A stretch of DNA of 60,330 nt from Cellvibrio mixtus subsp. mixtus J3-8 (GTDB lineage: Bacteria; Pseudomonadota; Gammaproteobacteria; Pseudomonadales; Cellvibrionaceae), in assembly GCF_000766945.1 (NCBI RefSeq), contig NZ_KN266212.1:80454-140783 (forward strand), written 5' to 3'. How positions within the stretch are numbered: the first letter of the stretch is position 1; every line of letters begins with the position of its first letter. Shown piece by piece: positions 26,431 to 35,746 of this stretch. The position numbers and the translations under genes are program-made. Below the pieces are notes generated by a model. It was not told the DNA's origin and searched no databases. It was given only the letters and a program-made list of their open reading frames with translations.

Positions 26431-27573
26431 CTAAACGGTAGTTGTGCCTGTTAATTGCTCTTCCTGTTTGGCAAGCAGTGCGGCATACGGTGCTTTGAGT
26501 GCGATAAATTTACCGCTGTCACTAACAATGTCCAGGTGCTCTTGCAAATCGGCATCAATCAAGCGCTGGCTAATTAAAATCTCACCTTTATCCGGTTTCA
26601 AATAATTGTTGTGCTGCACCACAAAATCTTTCAGCAATGATTTATTGGAACTCACCGGTGCAGATAGTTCATGGACGGCGGCGGCGAGGTGCAAACGCGG
26701 GCTGGGGTTTTTGGCGGCGAGGTTATTGAGTAATTGCGCGGCGCACACCGCGCGGAAACTGCATTCGTAAAATGATTCGCCAGTGAAATCGATAATCAGG
26801 GTTTCACCAGATAACATCTGGCGTTCGCCGGAATATAAATTCAACACTCCTTGCAATTGCTTTTCAAAGCGGCGCAATACTGTCGCAAAGCTTTCGCTGT
26901 TTAATTGCTGGTAAAGCTTGCTCATGTTGGTAATCTGCAAGCTCAAACGCACAGAAACTTGTTTGGGCGCTTCCGGCTCGGGTTCGGGGATATCTTCAAT
27001 GGTGGGCATTTTTTCCACCACGGCAGTAACGATCTCGCTGGTGCTGGGCAATTTATCTTTCAGTTGTGCCCACCACTGGCGCTGGATGGTCCACCAGATC
27101 GCGAGTAACGATGCGAAAATTGCCCCCATCCACATTAGAAAGAAACGGTAATCGCGTTCATTGTGCAACGGCACATCGAGCGAAACTTCCAAATAACCGG
27201 CAACGTTGTTGTGCAGCGCAATTGGTGCGGAAAATGTGTAGCGCTTGCCGATAATTTCCTGGTTCGGTTTAAAGCCGCTTTGTACCAGTAATTTATTTTC
27301 CACGGAGTGAATGGTGGAGCCAATTACATTCGGGTATTGCCCCACTTCCAGCAATATTGCCTGCAAGCTGACAAGATCCTGTTGCAAGGTAGCATTCACC
27401 GCCTGGCGCGCTGCGCTATTGGCCAGAACCTGGCCGTAATGGTTGATCTGTTCGCGTTGGTTGAGTTCGCTGTTGTAGCTGTAAGCCCAGCCGCCAAAAA
27501 TGCCCAGGGCGATCAGCAGCAGGCTGCAAAGAGTAAGTTGTGGGTAACTGCGATAGGTGTTGATAATTGCCAT
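26431..27573 (-). CDS. Membrane protein of the Smp/YtjB (AhpA) family
   Basis: 380 residues. Two membrane segments (about 15-32 and 145-162) enclose a periplasmic region of about 110 residues. The rest is a cytoplasmic domain with a proline- and glutamate-rich linker (EDIPEPEPEAPK) and a cyclase-like or SMP_2-like fold (VSVRLSLQITNMSKLYQQLN). Identification rests on topology and on its position divergent to serB, exactly as E. coli smp (ytjB) stands to serB. Function of the family is poorly defined. Confidence 0.7.
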   Translation of the reverse strand: MAIINTYRSYPQLTLCSLLLIALGIFGGWAYSYNSELNQREQINHYGQVLANSAARQAVNATLQQDLVSLQAILLEVGQYPNVIGSTIHSVENKLLVQSGFKPNQEIIGKRYTFSAPIALHNNVAGYLEVSLDVPLHNERDYRFFLMWMGAIFASLLAIWWTIQRQWWAQLKDKLPSTSEIVTAVVEKMPTIEDIPEPEPEAPKQVSVRLSLQITNMSKLYQQLNSESFATVLRRFEKQLQGVLNLYSGERQMLSGETLIIDFTGESFYECSFRAVCAAQLLNNLAAKNPSPRLHLAAAVHELSAPVSSNKSLLKDFVVQHNNYLKPDKGEILISQRLIDADLQEHLDIVSDSGKFIALKAPYAALLAKQEEQLTGTTTV

Positions 27574-27886
27574 TTTTAATTAAGTCCGTGCGCAACTGCA
27601 TGCGTTCATCGATTAACTCCGGTTCCTGCCAGAGTCGTGGAAGACGGTCGCCAGAAGCGATGTCGTCTGGAATTGCATTCTAGCCTAAGTTTGACCTGCC
27701 TGCTAAGCCATAGTTCTCCTGTGAAAGATCTCATGCCGGGCTACTGTCGCGCCGGACTAATTCCGCTAGAATGCGCGCTTTCGCCCATCCTGGGCCATGC
27801 TATAGCCAGCCGATACCGGAATTCGCCCGGTGTTCGTGGGGTTGGCCTGAATAAGTAGCTAAAAGTAGCTCAACAAGTGAGGCTCT
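27574..27886. other. 313-bp divergent promoter region between the smp-like gene and serB
   Basis: Holds the promoters of two divergent genes. On the plus strand a TAGAAT at 27767-27772 (within CCGCTAGAATGCGCGC) is a likely -10 for serB; no good -35 stands 16-18 bp before it. No terminator, repeat or small gene was recognised. Confidence 0.35.
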
Positions 27887-29113
27887 GTGAACGAAATTCT
27901 ATTGATTAACGCCTCGGGTGTGGATAAACCCGGTGTCACCCGCGCGATTACGCAGGTGCTGGCCGATGTGAGTGCGCGCATCCTGGATATCGGCCAAGCG
28001 GTGATCCACGACACCCTGGCATTGGGAATCCTGGTGGAATTGCGTATTGCACCGGAAATCCGCGCGCAGTTACTGGAGAAAATCCAGCGGGCGACCGAAC
28101 CATTGGGGATTCAGGTCCGCTTCCAAACTGTCACCCCGGAAAGCTACGACCATTGGGCTGTGCAACAGGGAAAAACCCGTCATATCGTGACGCTGTTGGC
28201 GCGACAAGTGGATGCGACCATGATCGCCGAATTGACGACGGTGACCTCCAGGCACGGGTTGAATATCGATACCATTAACCGCTTGTCTGGGCGTGTGCCC
28301 CTTGCGGAATTAACCGCAGAAGAAGCCAGTCGATCCAATGCCTGTGTAGAGTTTTCCGTACGCGGTACGCCAGCTGATATGGCCGCGTTGCGCGCAGATT
28401 TTATGGAGTTGTCGGCGCAGCTGAATATCGATGTCGCGTTCCAGCGCGATACTGTGTATCGCCGCAATCGCCGTCTTGTATGTTTCGATATGGATTCCAC
28501 GTTGATCGATGCCGAGGTTATCGATGAATTGGCAAAAGCTGCTGGTGTAGGCGAACTGGTTGCAGAAATTACCGAAGCTGCCATGCGCGGTGAACTGGAT
28601 TTCAAACAAAGTTTTGCACGGCGTATGGCGTTGTTGAAAGGGTTGGATGAATCTGTGCTCGCCGGAATTGCTGCGCAACTGCGCTTGAATGAAGGTGCAG
28701 AAAAATTAATTTCTACGTTGAAAAAGCTCGGTTATAAAACAGCAATTTTATCGGGCGGTTTTAATTATTTTGGTCGCTACCTGCAAAACAAGCTCGGTAT
28801 CGATTATGTATATGCCAACGAGCTGGATATTGTCGATGGCAAGGTCACTGGCGAAGTCAAGGGCATCGTTGTTGATGGCAAGCGCAAAGCGGAATTGTTG
28901 GAAATGTTGGCGAAGCAGGAAGGCATTGCCTTGGAGCAAGTCATTGCCGTTGGCGATGGCGCTAATGATTTGCCCATGCTGAGTGTTGCCGGCCTCGGCG
29001 TTGCGTTCCGTGCGAAGCCGCTGGTGAAAGCATCGGCTGAGCACAATATCTCCAATCTTGGCCTGGATGCGATTTTGTATCTGTTGGGTTTTCGCGAACG
29101 CGATAAATTGTAA
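27887..29113 (+). CDS. serB: Phosphoserine phosphatase with N-terminal ACT region
   Basis: 408 residues. Last step of serine synthesis, hydrolysing L-phosphoserine. An ACT-like regulatory region (about 1-180) precedes the HAD phosphatase core: CFDMDSTLIDAEVIDELA with nucleophile D201 and D203, the LSGGFNYF serine motif near 290, and VIAVGDGANDLPMLS near 350. Longer than E. coli SerB, as in Pseudomonas. The start is a GTG at 27887 with GAGG four bases upstream. A strong hairpin terminator follows. Confidence 0.95.
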   Translation: MNEILLINASGVDKPGVTRAITQVLADVSARILDIGQAVIHDTLALGILVELRIAPEIRAQLLEKIQRATEPLGIQVRFQTVTPESYDHWAVQQGKTRHIVTLLARQVDATMIAELTTVTSRHGLNIDTINRLSGRVPLAELTAEEASRSNACVEFSVRGTPADMAALRADFMELSAQLNIDVAFQRDTVYRRNRRLVCFDMDSTLIDAEVIDELAKAAGVGELVAEITEAAMRGELDFKQSFARRMALLKGLDESVLAGIAAQLRLNEGAEKLISTLKKLGYKTAILSGGFNYFGRYLQNKLGIDYVYANELDIVDGKVTGEVKGIVVDGKRKAELLEMLAKQEGIALEQVIAVGDGANDLPMLSVAGLGVAFRAKPLVKASAEHNISNLGLDAILYLLGFRERDKL

Positions 29114-29137
29114 TCGCCACGTTAAAAAAGCAAATAT

Positions 29138-29176
29138 AAAAAAAACCGGTTCACATATGTGTTCCGGTTTTTTTTA
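29138..29176. terminator. Bidirectional rho-independent terminator between serB and fimX
   Basis: An A-run, then ACCGG, a loop containing CACATATGTG, then CCGGT and a T-run (29166-29174). A-run and T-run flank both sides, so it can serve both converging genes. Confidence 0.85.
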
Positions 29177-29199
29177 TCTGTTTCATTTGGGAAACGGAA

Positions 29200-31302
29200 T
29201 TACGACTCCATATTAAAATCGTAATTCATCCCCGTGCTCGGCTCTTGCAAATAATGCCCCTGAATATAATGCGCACCCGCTTGCCACAACGTAGAAAGTA
29301 CGCTGGCGTTTTCTACGAATGGCACCAGCGTAATTTTATTTTCGCCATTTAATTGTTCAATTAAATGAATCAGCGTTTCAGGGCTTTCGTTATTATTTTG
29401 GATGTCCGTTGTAAATGAGCCATCAACTTTAATCATAGTGGCGGGAACATGGTTCAAGGTGTTAAACGGATTAAGCGAGCAACCGAAATTACTAATTGCA
29501 AAATGCGTTTTGAGTTTTTCCAATCCGCTGGAAAAATGTTTTGCCGCGTTCAGGTGATTGGTGACATCAATTTCCTGTGCCTGGAACACAATGGAGTCAG
29601 GTGATAATTTTGCCGCTTTAAAAGCAACGCCCAGCCACGGCAGTAAAGATTCATCGCACAGTGATTGCCGGCCAATGTTCACAATCAATTTGGTTTTATT
29701 GCCTTTGGCGCGGTGTTGCGACAACATTTTAATTGATTCAAGAATTACCCAGCGATCAATTTTGGTGGCCGCGCTGATATTGGCTGCTGCCTCCAGGAAA
29801 TGATTGGGCGAAATTTCCTCGCCTTTTTCATCCAGCATGCGTAAATACACTTCGTAATATTCTTCATCGGAACCGCGCAAGCTAATAATTGGCTGGAACA
29901 ATAAGCGGAATCGATCAGATGCCAACGCTTGTTGAATTGCAGCGGCGATATCAATTTTAATTTCGTCTTTCGGTGTATCCGGTTCAAATAATGCTGCACA
30001 GTTGCCATTATTCGCATGCACCTTTTCCATTGCTGTGCGCGCTTGTTCAATAACAGTGTTGGTATTGGTGGTGGTTTCGTTAATTAACGAGATCCCAATA
30101 CTGCAAGTTATTTGCAGCGTTTTATGATCGATCTCGATGATATGCCCTTCAATGTCTTTACACAGCTGCAAGCCGCGATTGACTGCCGCATCTGCTTTAA
30201 CATTGGGTGCAATAATCGCGAAGGTCGAGTCGCTCAGGCGTGCGATGGTATCGCTGGTATTGGCTTTTGCGCGCAACAGGGTGGCGATATCAATAAGTGC
30301 CAGATCGGCACCGGCAACACCAAAGGTGTTTTTAATGCGATCGCTAAAATTATCCAGCTCAATATAAAACAAACAGAAAATTTGTTTTTCATCGACAGTG
30401 TCGATGATGTGGTCAAGCTGGTTGAGCAGGTATTGGCGATTGTAAACACCGGTCACCAAATCCTGCCATTTGATTTGTTTGAGTTGTGCTTCCAGTTGTT
30501 CGTTATTCGTGTGCACAACCGATGTTGCCGTGCGCGCAAGGAACTGGATGCAAGGCTCTTCGTCGTAAGTAACCAGTGATACTTCGAGGTCAATGTGTTT
30601 GGTTTCGCCGGATTGGGTGATGCCGGTAAAGGCAAGGGAGCTGGATTCTGCTTCTTCACCTTTGAACGTGAAATCCTTCAAAAAATTTTTCAGGCGGCTT
30701 TGGTCTGCGTCGCTCACCATATCCATAATCGGCATGGCTTCGATATCATCTTTATTTTCGTAGGCAAATAATTCAGCAAAGGATTCATTTGCATAGAGAT
30801 ACAAACCGTCTTGCACAAACGCGATGGCGTCGCGCGAGCTGTCCAATAATTGCTGGCTGCGGCGCTCCGCTTCGCGGAAACGGCGATCGGCATTGCGGCG
30901 TGCCTGGCGTTGCTCGCGATTGCGTAACTCGCGGTCAATGACCAGCAACAAATGTTGATCATCATCCAGGTTTACGACATCGGCGGCGCCCAGGCGCAGG
31001 CCTTCAATAACCGCGAACGGGTTTTCATCCTCATCCAGTTCACTGAGTAAAATAACCGGTACATCTTTGGTGAGGCGGCGAATTTGTTTGATAGCCGTTT
31101 GCGGGCTTGGGTTAGCGGTTTTGTCGTTACCTATTAACAGATCCCAGCTTTGTTCTTGCAGTAATTTGACCAGGGCTTCTTCACTTTCCACATGCTGGGC
31201 ACGGCATGGGTGGCCGGATGCATGCAGCATGCTGATGAGCCGCTCGGCTTCAGAGCGGGAGTTATTCAGGATGAGTAAGCGGATAGTATCTGTTGTTGTC
31301 AT
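29200..31302 (-). CDS. fimX: FimX-like degenerate GGDEF/EAL c-di-GMP effector
   Basis: 700 residues arranged REC-PAS-GGDEF-EAL, the layout and length of FimX, which binds c-di-GMP through its EAL domain and controls type IV pili and twitching. All catalytic sites are broken: the receiver has LLIGND in place of the phospho-aspartate region, GGDEF reads LSDSTF near 355, and EAL reads EVYLRM near 482. The protein therefore acts as receptor, not enzyme. I chose the Met at 31302 (MTTTDTIRLL) over an upstream start at 31350. It follows a PilZ-like gene on the same strand. No pilus gene is in the window. Confidence 0.85.
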   Translation of the reverse strand: MTTTDTIRLLILNNSRSEAERLISMLHASGHPCRAQHVESEEALVKLLQEQSWDLLIGNDKTANPSPQTAIKQIRRLTKDVPVILLSELDEDENPFAVIEGLRLGAADVVNLDDDQHLLLVIDRELRNREQRQARRNADRRFREAERRSQQLLDSSRDAIAFVQDGLYLYANESFAELFAYENKDDIEAMPIMDMVSDADQSRLKNFLKDFTFKGEEAESSSLAFTGITQSGETKHIDLEVSLVTYDEEPCIQFLARTATSVVHTNNEQLEAQLKQIKWQDLVTGVYNRQYLLNQLDHIIDTVDEKQIFCLFYIELDNFSDRIKNTFGVAGADLALIDIATLLRAKANTSDTIARLSDSTFAIIAPNVKADAAVNRGLQLCKDIEGHIIEIDHKTLQITCSIGISLINETTTNTNTVIEQARTAMEKVHANNGNCAALFEPDTPKDEIKIDIAAAIQQALASDRFRLLFQPIISLRGSDEEYYEVYLRMLDEKGEEISPNHFLEAAANISAATKIDRWVILESIKMLSQHRAKGNKTKLIVNIGRQSLCDESLLPWLGVAFKAAKLSPDSIVFQAQEIDVTNHLNAAKHFSSGLEKLKTHFAISNFGCSLNPFNTLNHVPATMIKVDGSFTTDIQNNNESPETLIHLIEQLNGENKITLVPFVENASVLSTLWQAGAHYIQGHYLQEPSTGMNYDFNMES

Positions 31303-31639
31303 AAGTCTTCTGTTGTCAGGGATACCTACGCGGCCTGTGCCAATCGCCATTTATGTGCTGCCGGGGCGATGATCGCTGTTGACTATAGCGCGTTTTTACG
31401 CATTCGAGTCTGTTGCGTCCGCATTTCCTGTTTTTGTTGGATTATGTAGGTGGATGGCATTCTGCCGATAAGCCGGAAAACTCTACCATGTGTCGCCGTT
31501 TGCTTGCCTTGGTATGCAAGCTATTGATCGGGCTATATTACTGAAATCGTTTAGCGTCTCAACCTCACGTGTGATTTATGCGATCTGATCGTTGCTTTTG
31601 TGGTTTGGTTCGCACTTTGGTGCACAAAGCCTGATCGAT
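31303..31639. other. 337-bp space upstream of fimX
   Basis: Separates the PilZ-like gene from fimX, both on the minus strand, so fimX probably has its own promoter here. CGCTATAGT on the minus strand near 31384-31392 could be a -10 without a good -35. No hairpin with a T-run and no credible small gene were seen. Confidence 0.3.
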
Positions 31640-33493
31640 TTACTGCCACACCGAATCAAAATCATCCTTTTTCTCTTCTGCTGGTTTGGCCGTAACCAGT
31701 TCTCGATAGCCAAATTGGCTAAATGCGCCAGTGGCAAATAGCCGGTTGGTCAATTGCACGGAGAGATCGTCGGTGCTGACACCAGCCTGGGGTTGCAGAT
31801 ATAACCTGGCCTTGCTGTATTCGTGGAAACTGATGGCATTGGCAATCAGGCTGGGTGGTTGGTTAATAGCCTTCAGCTCCGGGATTTGCAACGCACGCAA
31901 ATACTCCGCAAAGCCACCGGTTTTATGTACCGCTGCCAAACCGACGGGGAGCGCGTGCGGGGCGAGAATTTGTATCCCCAATTGGGTCGCCCCTTTGGTT
32001 TGATGAGCCCAGCGAACTACGCCAATCGCCCATTTAGTGCGGCCATATTCGCGCAGCCCCAGCAATTCGCCGGCGCGAACCTGGGCAGGGATTTCATCGC
32101 GCCATTCCAGGCCATAACCGCCGAGGCTGCGATCAATCAAGGGCACGGTATAAACCGGGTGATTGCCTTGGTAGTTCTCCCGTTCCTGGGATTTCAACTG
32201 CTTTTCAATATTCAGTGTGGGCAGGGCTTTGCCGTCGAGGATTGTGCCTTTGATATCAAACGTATCGCCCCAGGGATCATCAGCTTTTTTGCCGTCATCG
32301 ATTTTTAATTGCACTCCGCGTTTTTGGTAAATCGCTCCTTTTTCCGGGGCGCTACTGAGGGCGCTGGATTGGTTGAGGAACAGGTTAAATGGCTGTTCAC
32401 CCGCAATGTGAAAGTGAATATTAGTAAGGCCCACAGTTACTTCTATATCGGTATTAACATCTTGCCGCTCAAAACTGCGCATCGCCAAATGGCTCCAGGC
32501 TTGTTCCAGATGCCGGGTCAGTGCGGCGGTCAGGTTAAACCCGGTGGGAGAATGGCTGTGTCCAGTATCTGTAGATGCTTTGGTGACATCCTGTAACTGT
32601 TGTACCAATTGTGTGGTGCGCAACTCCATTAAGTGCAGCGTGGTGCCGGATTCATGGGGTGTGCGCCAGTTGGATTTATAAAATGGCGGGCGGTTGCTAT
32701 CCAGCAATACCACAAACAGGTTTTCCTTGCCGGCTGGAGTGTAGGTTTCCAGTTCGGCATAAGGGGCAAGCAAGTCCAGCAGCTTATACGTGTTTTCAAT
32801 TTCATCCTGGCGCAGCTGGTTAGGGCGCGCCGTCGCCAGTAATAAAATCCGTAAATAAAGCTGCTGGATATTCTTCAGTCCACGATGGTGCGGAAGGTTT
32901 TCTTCTACCGGCAGATGCTCCACACCCAATGCACACGTCAGGCGATAAAGTGCATGGATCTCGGACCAGATCTGGCTGGAAATCGGTAAATACAATTGAT
33001 ACGAGCGCAATAACAGGAGCCCAAGTGCAGTAAGGGCGCGTTGGATGGCCAACGGTAGTTCAATCGGGTATTCGGTGTTTTCCGGTGTCTTGCGCGCCTT
33101 TATGCACAAGTCGCGCACTACCGTTAAATAACCATTTAAAAAATGTTTCTGGATGGCCTGGGCAACAGTGGCGGTTTTTAGTGCGGCCTCGGGCAATATC
33201 AGCGGTTGATTAAGGTATTTCAGGGCCAGTCCATTCAAGGTTTGATGTACGGGAATTCGCAGCAACTCCAATAGCAGCAGGCGATTTTCCCAGGAAGTTT
33301 GCAGGCGGCTTAATTCATGAACCGCTGTATATAGCGGCGCACTAACTTGCTGGGCCTGGGTAAGTGGCAGTTGTTGCAGCCATTGTTTGACCTGGGGTTC
33401 TTTATTACCCCCGCAAAAACTGAGCTGTGCCAGGTTTTGCGCCGGCACAACCAGCTTGCTCAGTAAAGGTTGAAGGTCAAGTTCCCGGGTCAT
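31640..33493 (-). CDS. Large protein with a C-terminal PilZ-like domain
   Basis: 617 residues, no signal peptide or membrane segment. Residues 1-420 are largely helical and not recognised. Residues 430-540 resemble a PilZ c-di-GMP-binding domain: IDRSLGGYGLEW has the DxSxxG motif and is followed by GELLGLRE and WAIGVVRWAHQ strands. The paired arginine motif RxxxR that normally precedes it is not clear, so binding may be lost or altered. Its position upstream of fimX links it to c-di-GMP signalling or pilus control by context. Family name uncertain. Confidence 0.6.
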   Translation of the reverse strand: MTRELDLQPLLSKLVVPAQNLAQLSFCGGNKEPQVKQWLQQLPLTQAQQVSAPLYTAVHELSRLQTSWENRLLLLELLRIPVHQTLNGLALKYLNQPLILPEAALKTATVAQAIQKHFLNGYLTVVRDLCIKARKTPENTEYPIELPLAIQRALTALGLLLLRSYQLYLPISSQIWSEIHALYRLTCALGVEHLPVEENLPHHRGLKNIQQLYLRILLLATARPNQLRQDEIENTYKLLDLLAPYAELETYTPAGKENLFVVLLDSNRPPFYKSNWRTPHESGTTLHLMELRTTQLVQQLQDVTKASTDTGHSHSPTGFNLTAALTRHLEQAWSHLAMRSFERQDVNTDIEVTVGLTNIHFHIAGEQPFNLFLNQSSALSSAPEKGAIYQKRGVQLKIDDGKKADDPWGDTFDIKGTILDGKALPTLNIEKQLKSQERENYQGNHPVYTVPLIDRSLGGYGLEWRDEIPAQVRAGELLGLREYGRTKWAIGVVRWAHQTKGATQLGIQILAPHALPVGLAAVHKTGGFAEYLRALQIPELKAINQPPSLIANAISFHEYSKARLYLQPQAGVSTDDLSVQLTNRLFATGAFSQFGYRELVTAKPAEEKKDDFDSVWQ

Positions 33494-33727
33494 TGAGCGG
33501 CCATCACTAAAGTTGCAGTTATAACTATCTGGTTGAATATAGACAATTTTAGACGATATTTTCAGAAGTCCCTGTTTTTACTGGTGATTGGAGTGGAATA
33601 GGGCTGGTAATGGCCCTGGCGGTAATGTTGTCTTCCGGTGACTTTGTACTACCTTTAAGTCCACTTAACCATCACTGCAAACTATTACTAAAGCTGACGC
33701 TTATAACAATAATTGGAGTTTTACCTG

Positions 33728-35413
33728 ATGCGCTCCTTATCCATGAAATACAAACTGATTTTGCTGGGGTTGGTTCCCGGCATCGTCATTTTGTTAGTGC
33801 TGCTCGCACTGGTCAGTTCGCGGATGAACAAAATTCTCGACAAGGATATGGAAGTTGTCCGCGCGACATTGCTGGAGGCAAACAAGACAGAGCTTAGTCA
33901 TTCCCTCGAAGTGGCGAGTTCATTAATCAAGCCGTTGTATGATGCTGCCAGCGGGAATGACTCCCCGGAAAAAGCCCAGGCCATTGAGCTGCTCAAACGC
34001 CTGAAATATGGAAAAGACGGTTATTTTTTTGGTTATGACGGCAATTCCGTGCGCGTATTTTCCGGCAGCGACACTGCCAAAATTGGCGATAGCTTCCAGG
34101 GCTATAAAGATGTAAACGGCGTTTACCTGATTAACGATCTGGTCAAGCAAGGCAAGGCCGGTGGCGGTTTTGTGACTTACCATTTTCCCCGCCAGGGGCA
34201 GGGCGATACGGCGTATCCCAAACTCAGCTACGCCATTTGGTTGGAAAAATGGAATTTGATGATCGGTACCGGCTTTTATATCGATAATATTGATGCGGCT
34301 GTTGGCGCTGCGCGTGAACAGAGTGAGGCCTATATTGACTCCACATTAATGATGGTTTTTGGTGTGGCGTTAACCCTGCTGGCGGTGATCGCTCTCGTCG
34401 CCGTCTTTATCGCTAATAAAACCCTGCAGCCGTTAAATGGTCTGGTGCGCAGCCTGGAGGATATTGCCCGTGGTGGCGGTGATTTAACCCGGCGTCTTAC
34501 TCGCACCAGCGATGATGAAATCGGTGCGGTGATCACCGCGTTTAATACTTTTGTGGATTCCATCCACGGCATGATCCAGCGCATCCAGCAATTGACTCGC
34601 CAGGTGGCTGATATCAGCCAGCAAGTCTCGCAAAACACTACGGCTACATTCCAAACGCTGGATCTCCAACGCGAACAAACCCTGCAAGTTGCCAGCGCTA
34701 TGAACGAAATGGCTGCCTCGGCAGTCGAGGTTGCGCGCAGCACGCAAGGCGCTGCCCAGGCGGCGAGCGTGACGGAAGTGGCCACTAAAGATGCACAAAA
34801 GACCGCGACACGATCTATCGACAACATCCACCAGCTCTCGGAAGAAGTGCGTTTGAATACCGATGGTTTGCAACAACTACAGCAAGACGTAAATGGCATC
34901 GGCGCTGTGTCCGATGTGATTCGCGGCATCGCCGAACAAACCAATCTGCTCGCGCTCAATGCTTCCATCGAAGCCGCGCGTGCCGGAGAACAGGGCCGCG
35001 GTTTTGCGGTGGTGGCCGATGAAGTGCGTGCGCTTGCTGCGCGCACACAAGCCTCAACCCGGGAAATCCAGGGCATGATCCAGCGCTTGCAAGCGAGCAC
35101 AACCGCTGCGAGCGATTCGATTAACCGCAGCCTGGTGAAAGGCGATGTCTCGGTGCAAATGGTGACAGAAACCTCAAGCGCACTTAAATCGATTGATGAT
35201 CAGGTCAGCACGATTAACCAGCGCGGTTTGCAAATCGCCACGGCAGCGGAGGAGCAAACCCGGGTGATCGAATCCATCAACAAAAATATGCATGCGATTG
35301 CTGATGCAACGGAATCGGCAAGCCAATACGCGGCGCGCTCCAATGAGTCCGGCGAGACCCTTGCCAGGGTAGGTTCAGAGTTGCAGCAACTGGTAGGGCA
35401 ATTCCGCACGTGA
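33728..35413 (+). CDS. Methyl-accepting chemotaxis protein with single Cache domain
   Basis: 561 residues. Membrane segment (about 8-28), periplasmic sCache domain (about 30-190, with [10 protein letters not shown] and [12 protein letters not shown]), second membrane segment (about 195-218), HAMP linker, and a signalling domain whose hairpin tip reads [20 protein letters not shown]. The longer frame starts at a TTG (33713), but GGAG at 33715-33718 is nine bases before the ATG at 33728. sCache receptors often bind small organic acids; the ligand cannot be told here. There is no C-terminal CheR-docking pentapeptide (ends VGQFRT). Confidence 0.93.
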   Translation: MRSLSMKYKLILLGLVPGIVILLVLLALVSSRMNKILDKDMEVVRATLLEANKTELSHSLEVASSLIKPLYDAASGNDSPEKAQAIELLKRLKYGKDGYFFGYDGNSVRVFSGSDTAKIGDSFQGYKDVNGVYLINDLVKQGKAGGGFVTYHFPRQGQGDTAYPKLSYAIWLEKWNLMIGTGFYIDNIDAAVGAAREQSEAYIDSTLMMVFGVALTLLAVIALVAVFIANKTLQPLNGLVRSLEDIARGGGDLTRRLTRTSDDEIGAVITAFNTFVDSIHGMIQRIQQLTRQVADISQQVSQNTTATFQTLDLQREQTLQVASAMNEMAASAVEVARSTQGAAQAASVTEVATKDAQKTATRSIDNIHQLSEEVRLNTDGLQQLQQDVNGIGAVSDVIRGIAEQTNLLALNASIEAARAGEQGRGFAVVADEVRALAARTQASTREIQGMIQRLQASTTAASDSINRSLVKGDVSVQMVTETSSALKSIDDQVSTINQRGLQIATAAEEQTRVIESINKNMHAIADATESASQYAARSNESGETLARVGSELQQLVGQFRT

Positions 35414-35427
35414 TGTTTATTTTTTTT

Positions 35428-35444
35428 TGCGCACGTTTGGTGCA
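35428..35444. promoter_or_regulatory. Possible NtrC-binding site
   Basis: TGCGCACGTTTGGTGCA has the same length as the NtrC consensus (TGCACC-N5-GGTGCA) and keeps the right half-site fully; the left half is partly degenerate. It lies about 270 bp before a sigma-54 promoter, a usual enhancer distance. NtrC binding is inference. Confidence 0.4.
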
Positions 35445-35700
35445 ATTTTAATGGGCGGCTCATCAACTCTGTTTGCTGCACTTTTTAAATTTGCACCACT
35501 AAAAAACAAACCGGTGCCCGCATCGCTGAAAACTGCTTTTATCTGGGGCGAAAAATTTTAATTTTCTGCAAGTGAACTCTTGGCCGGCTTTATATCCGAT
35601 CCAGATAAAAAATAAAAAAATATTGAAAATCAAATTGTTAACTTTGGTTTTCGATCTCAAATGAGTGTTACTGGCGAAAACAACTCCCGCTGCCAGCCAC

Positions 35701-35716
35701 TGGCATAGCGCTTGCT
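35701..35716 (+). promoter_or_regulatory. Sigma-54 (RpoN) promoter for nitrate reductase
   Basis: TGGCATAGCGCTTGCT matches the -24/-12 consensus TGGCAC-N5-TTGCW with correct GG-GC spacing and one mismatch in the well-conserved part. Transcription would start near 35727, leaving about 20 nt before the ATG, with GAGGAG (35731-35736) as ribosome site. Confidence 0.75.
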
Positions 35717-35746
35717 AAACCCCTCCCAACGAGGAGTTGCAGCCCT

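Larger units (their letters stand above)
35414..35746. other. 333-bp regulatory region upstream of the nitrate reductase
   Basis: AT-rich space holding an NtrC-like site at 35428-35444 and a close match to the sigma-54 consensus at 35701-35716. Further TGCACC/GGTGC half-sites lie at about 35478-35520. No gene is apparent. Confidence 0.6.

Noticed and set aside
31465-31480. GCCGATAA, like a FliA (sigma-28) -10 box
   Set aside because: It is on the plus strand where no gene follows, and there is no TAAA-type -35 at the right distance.
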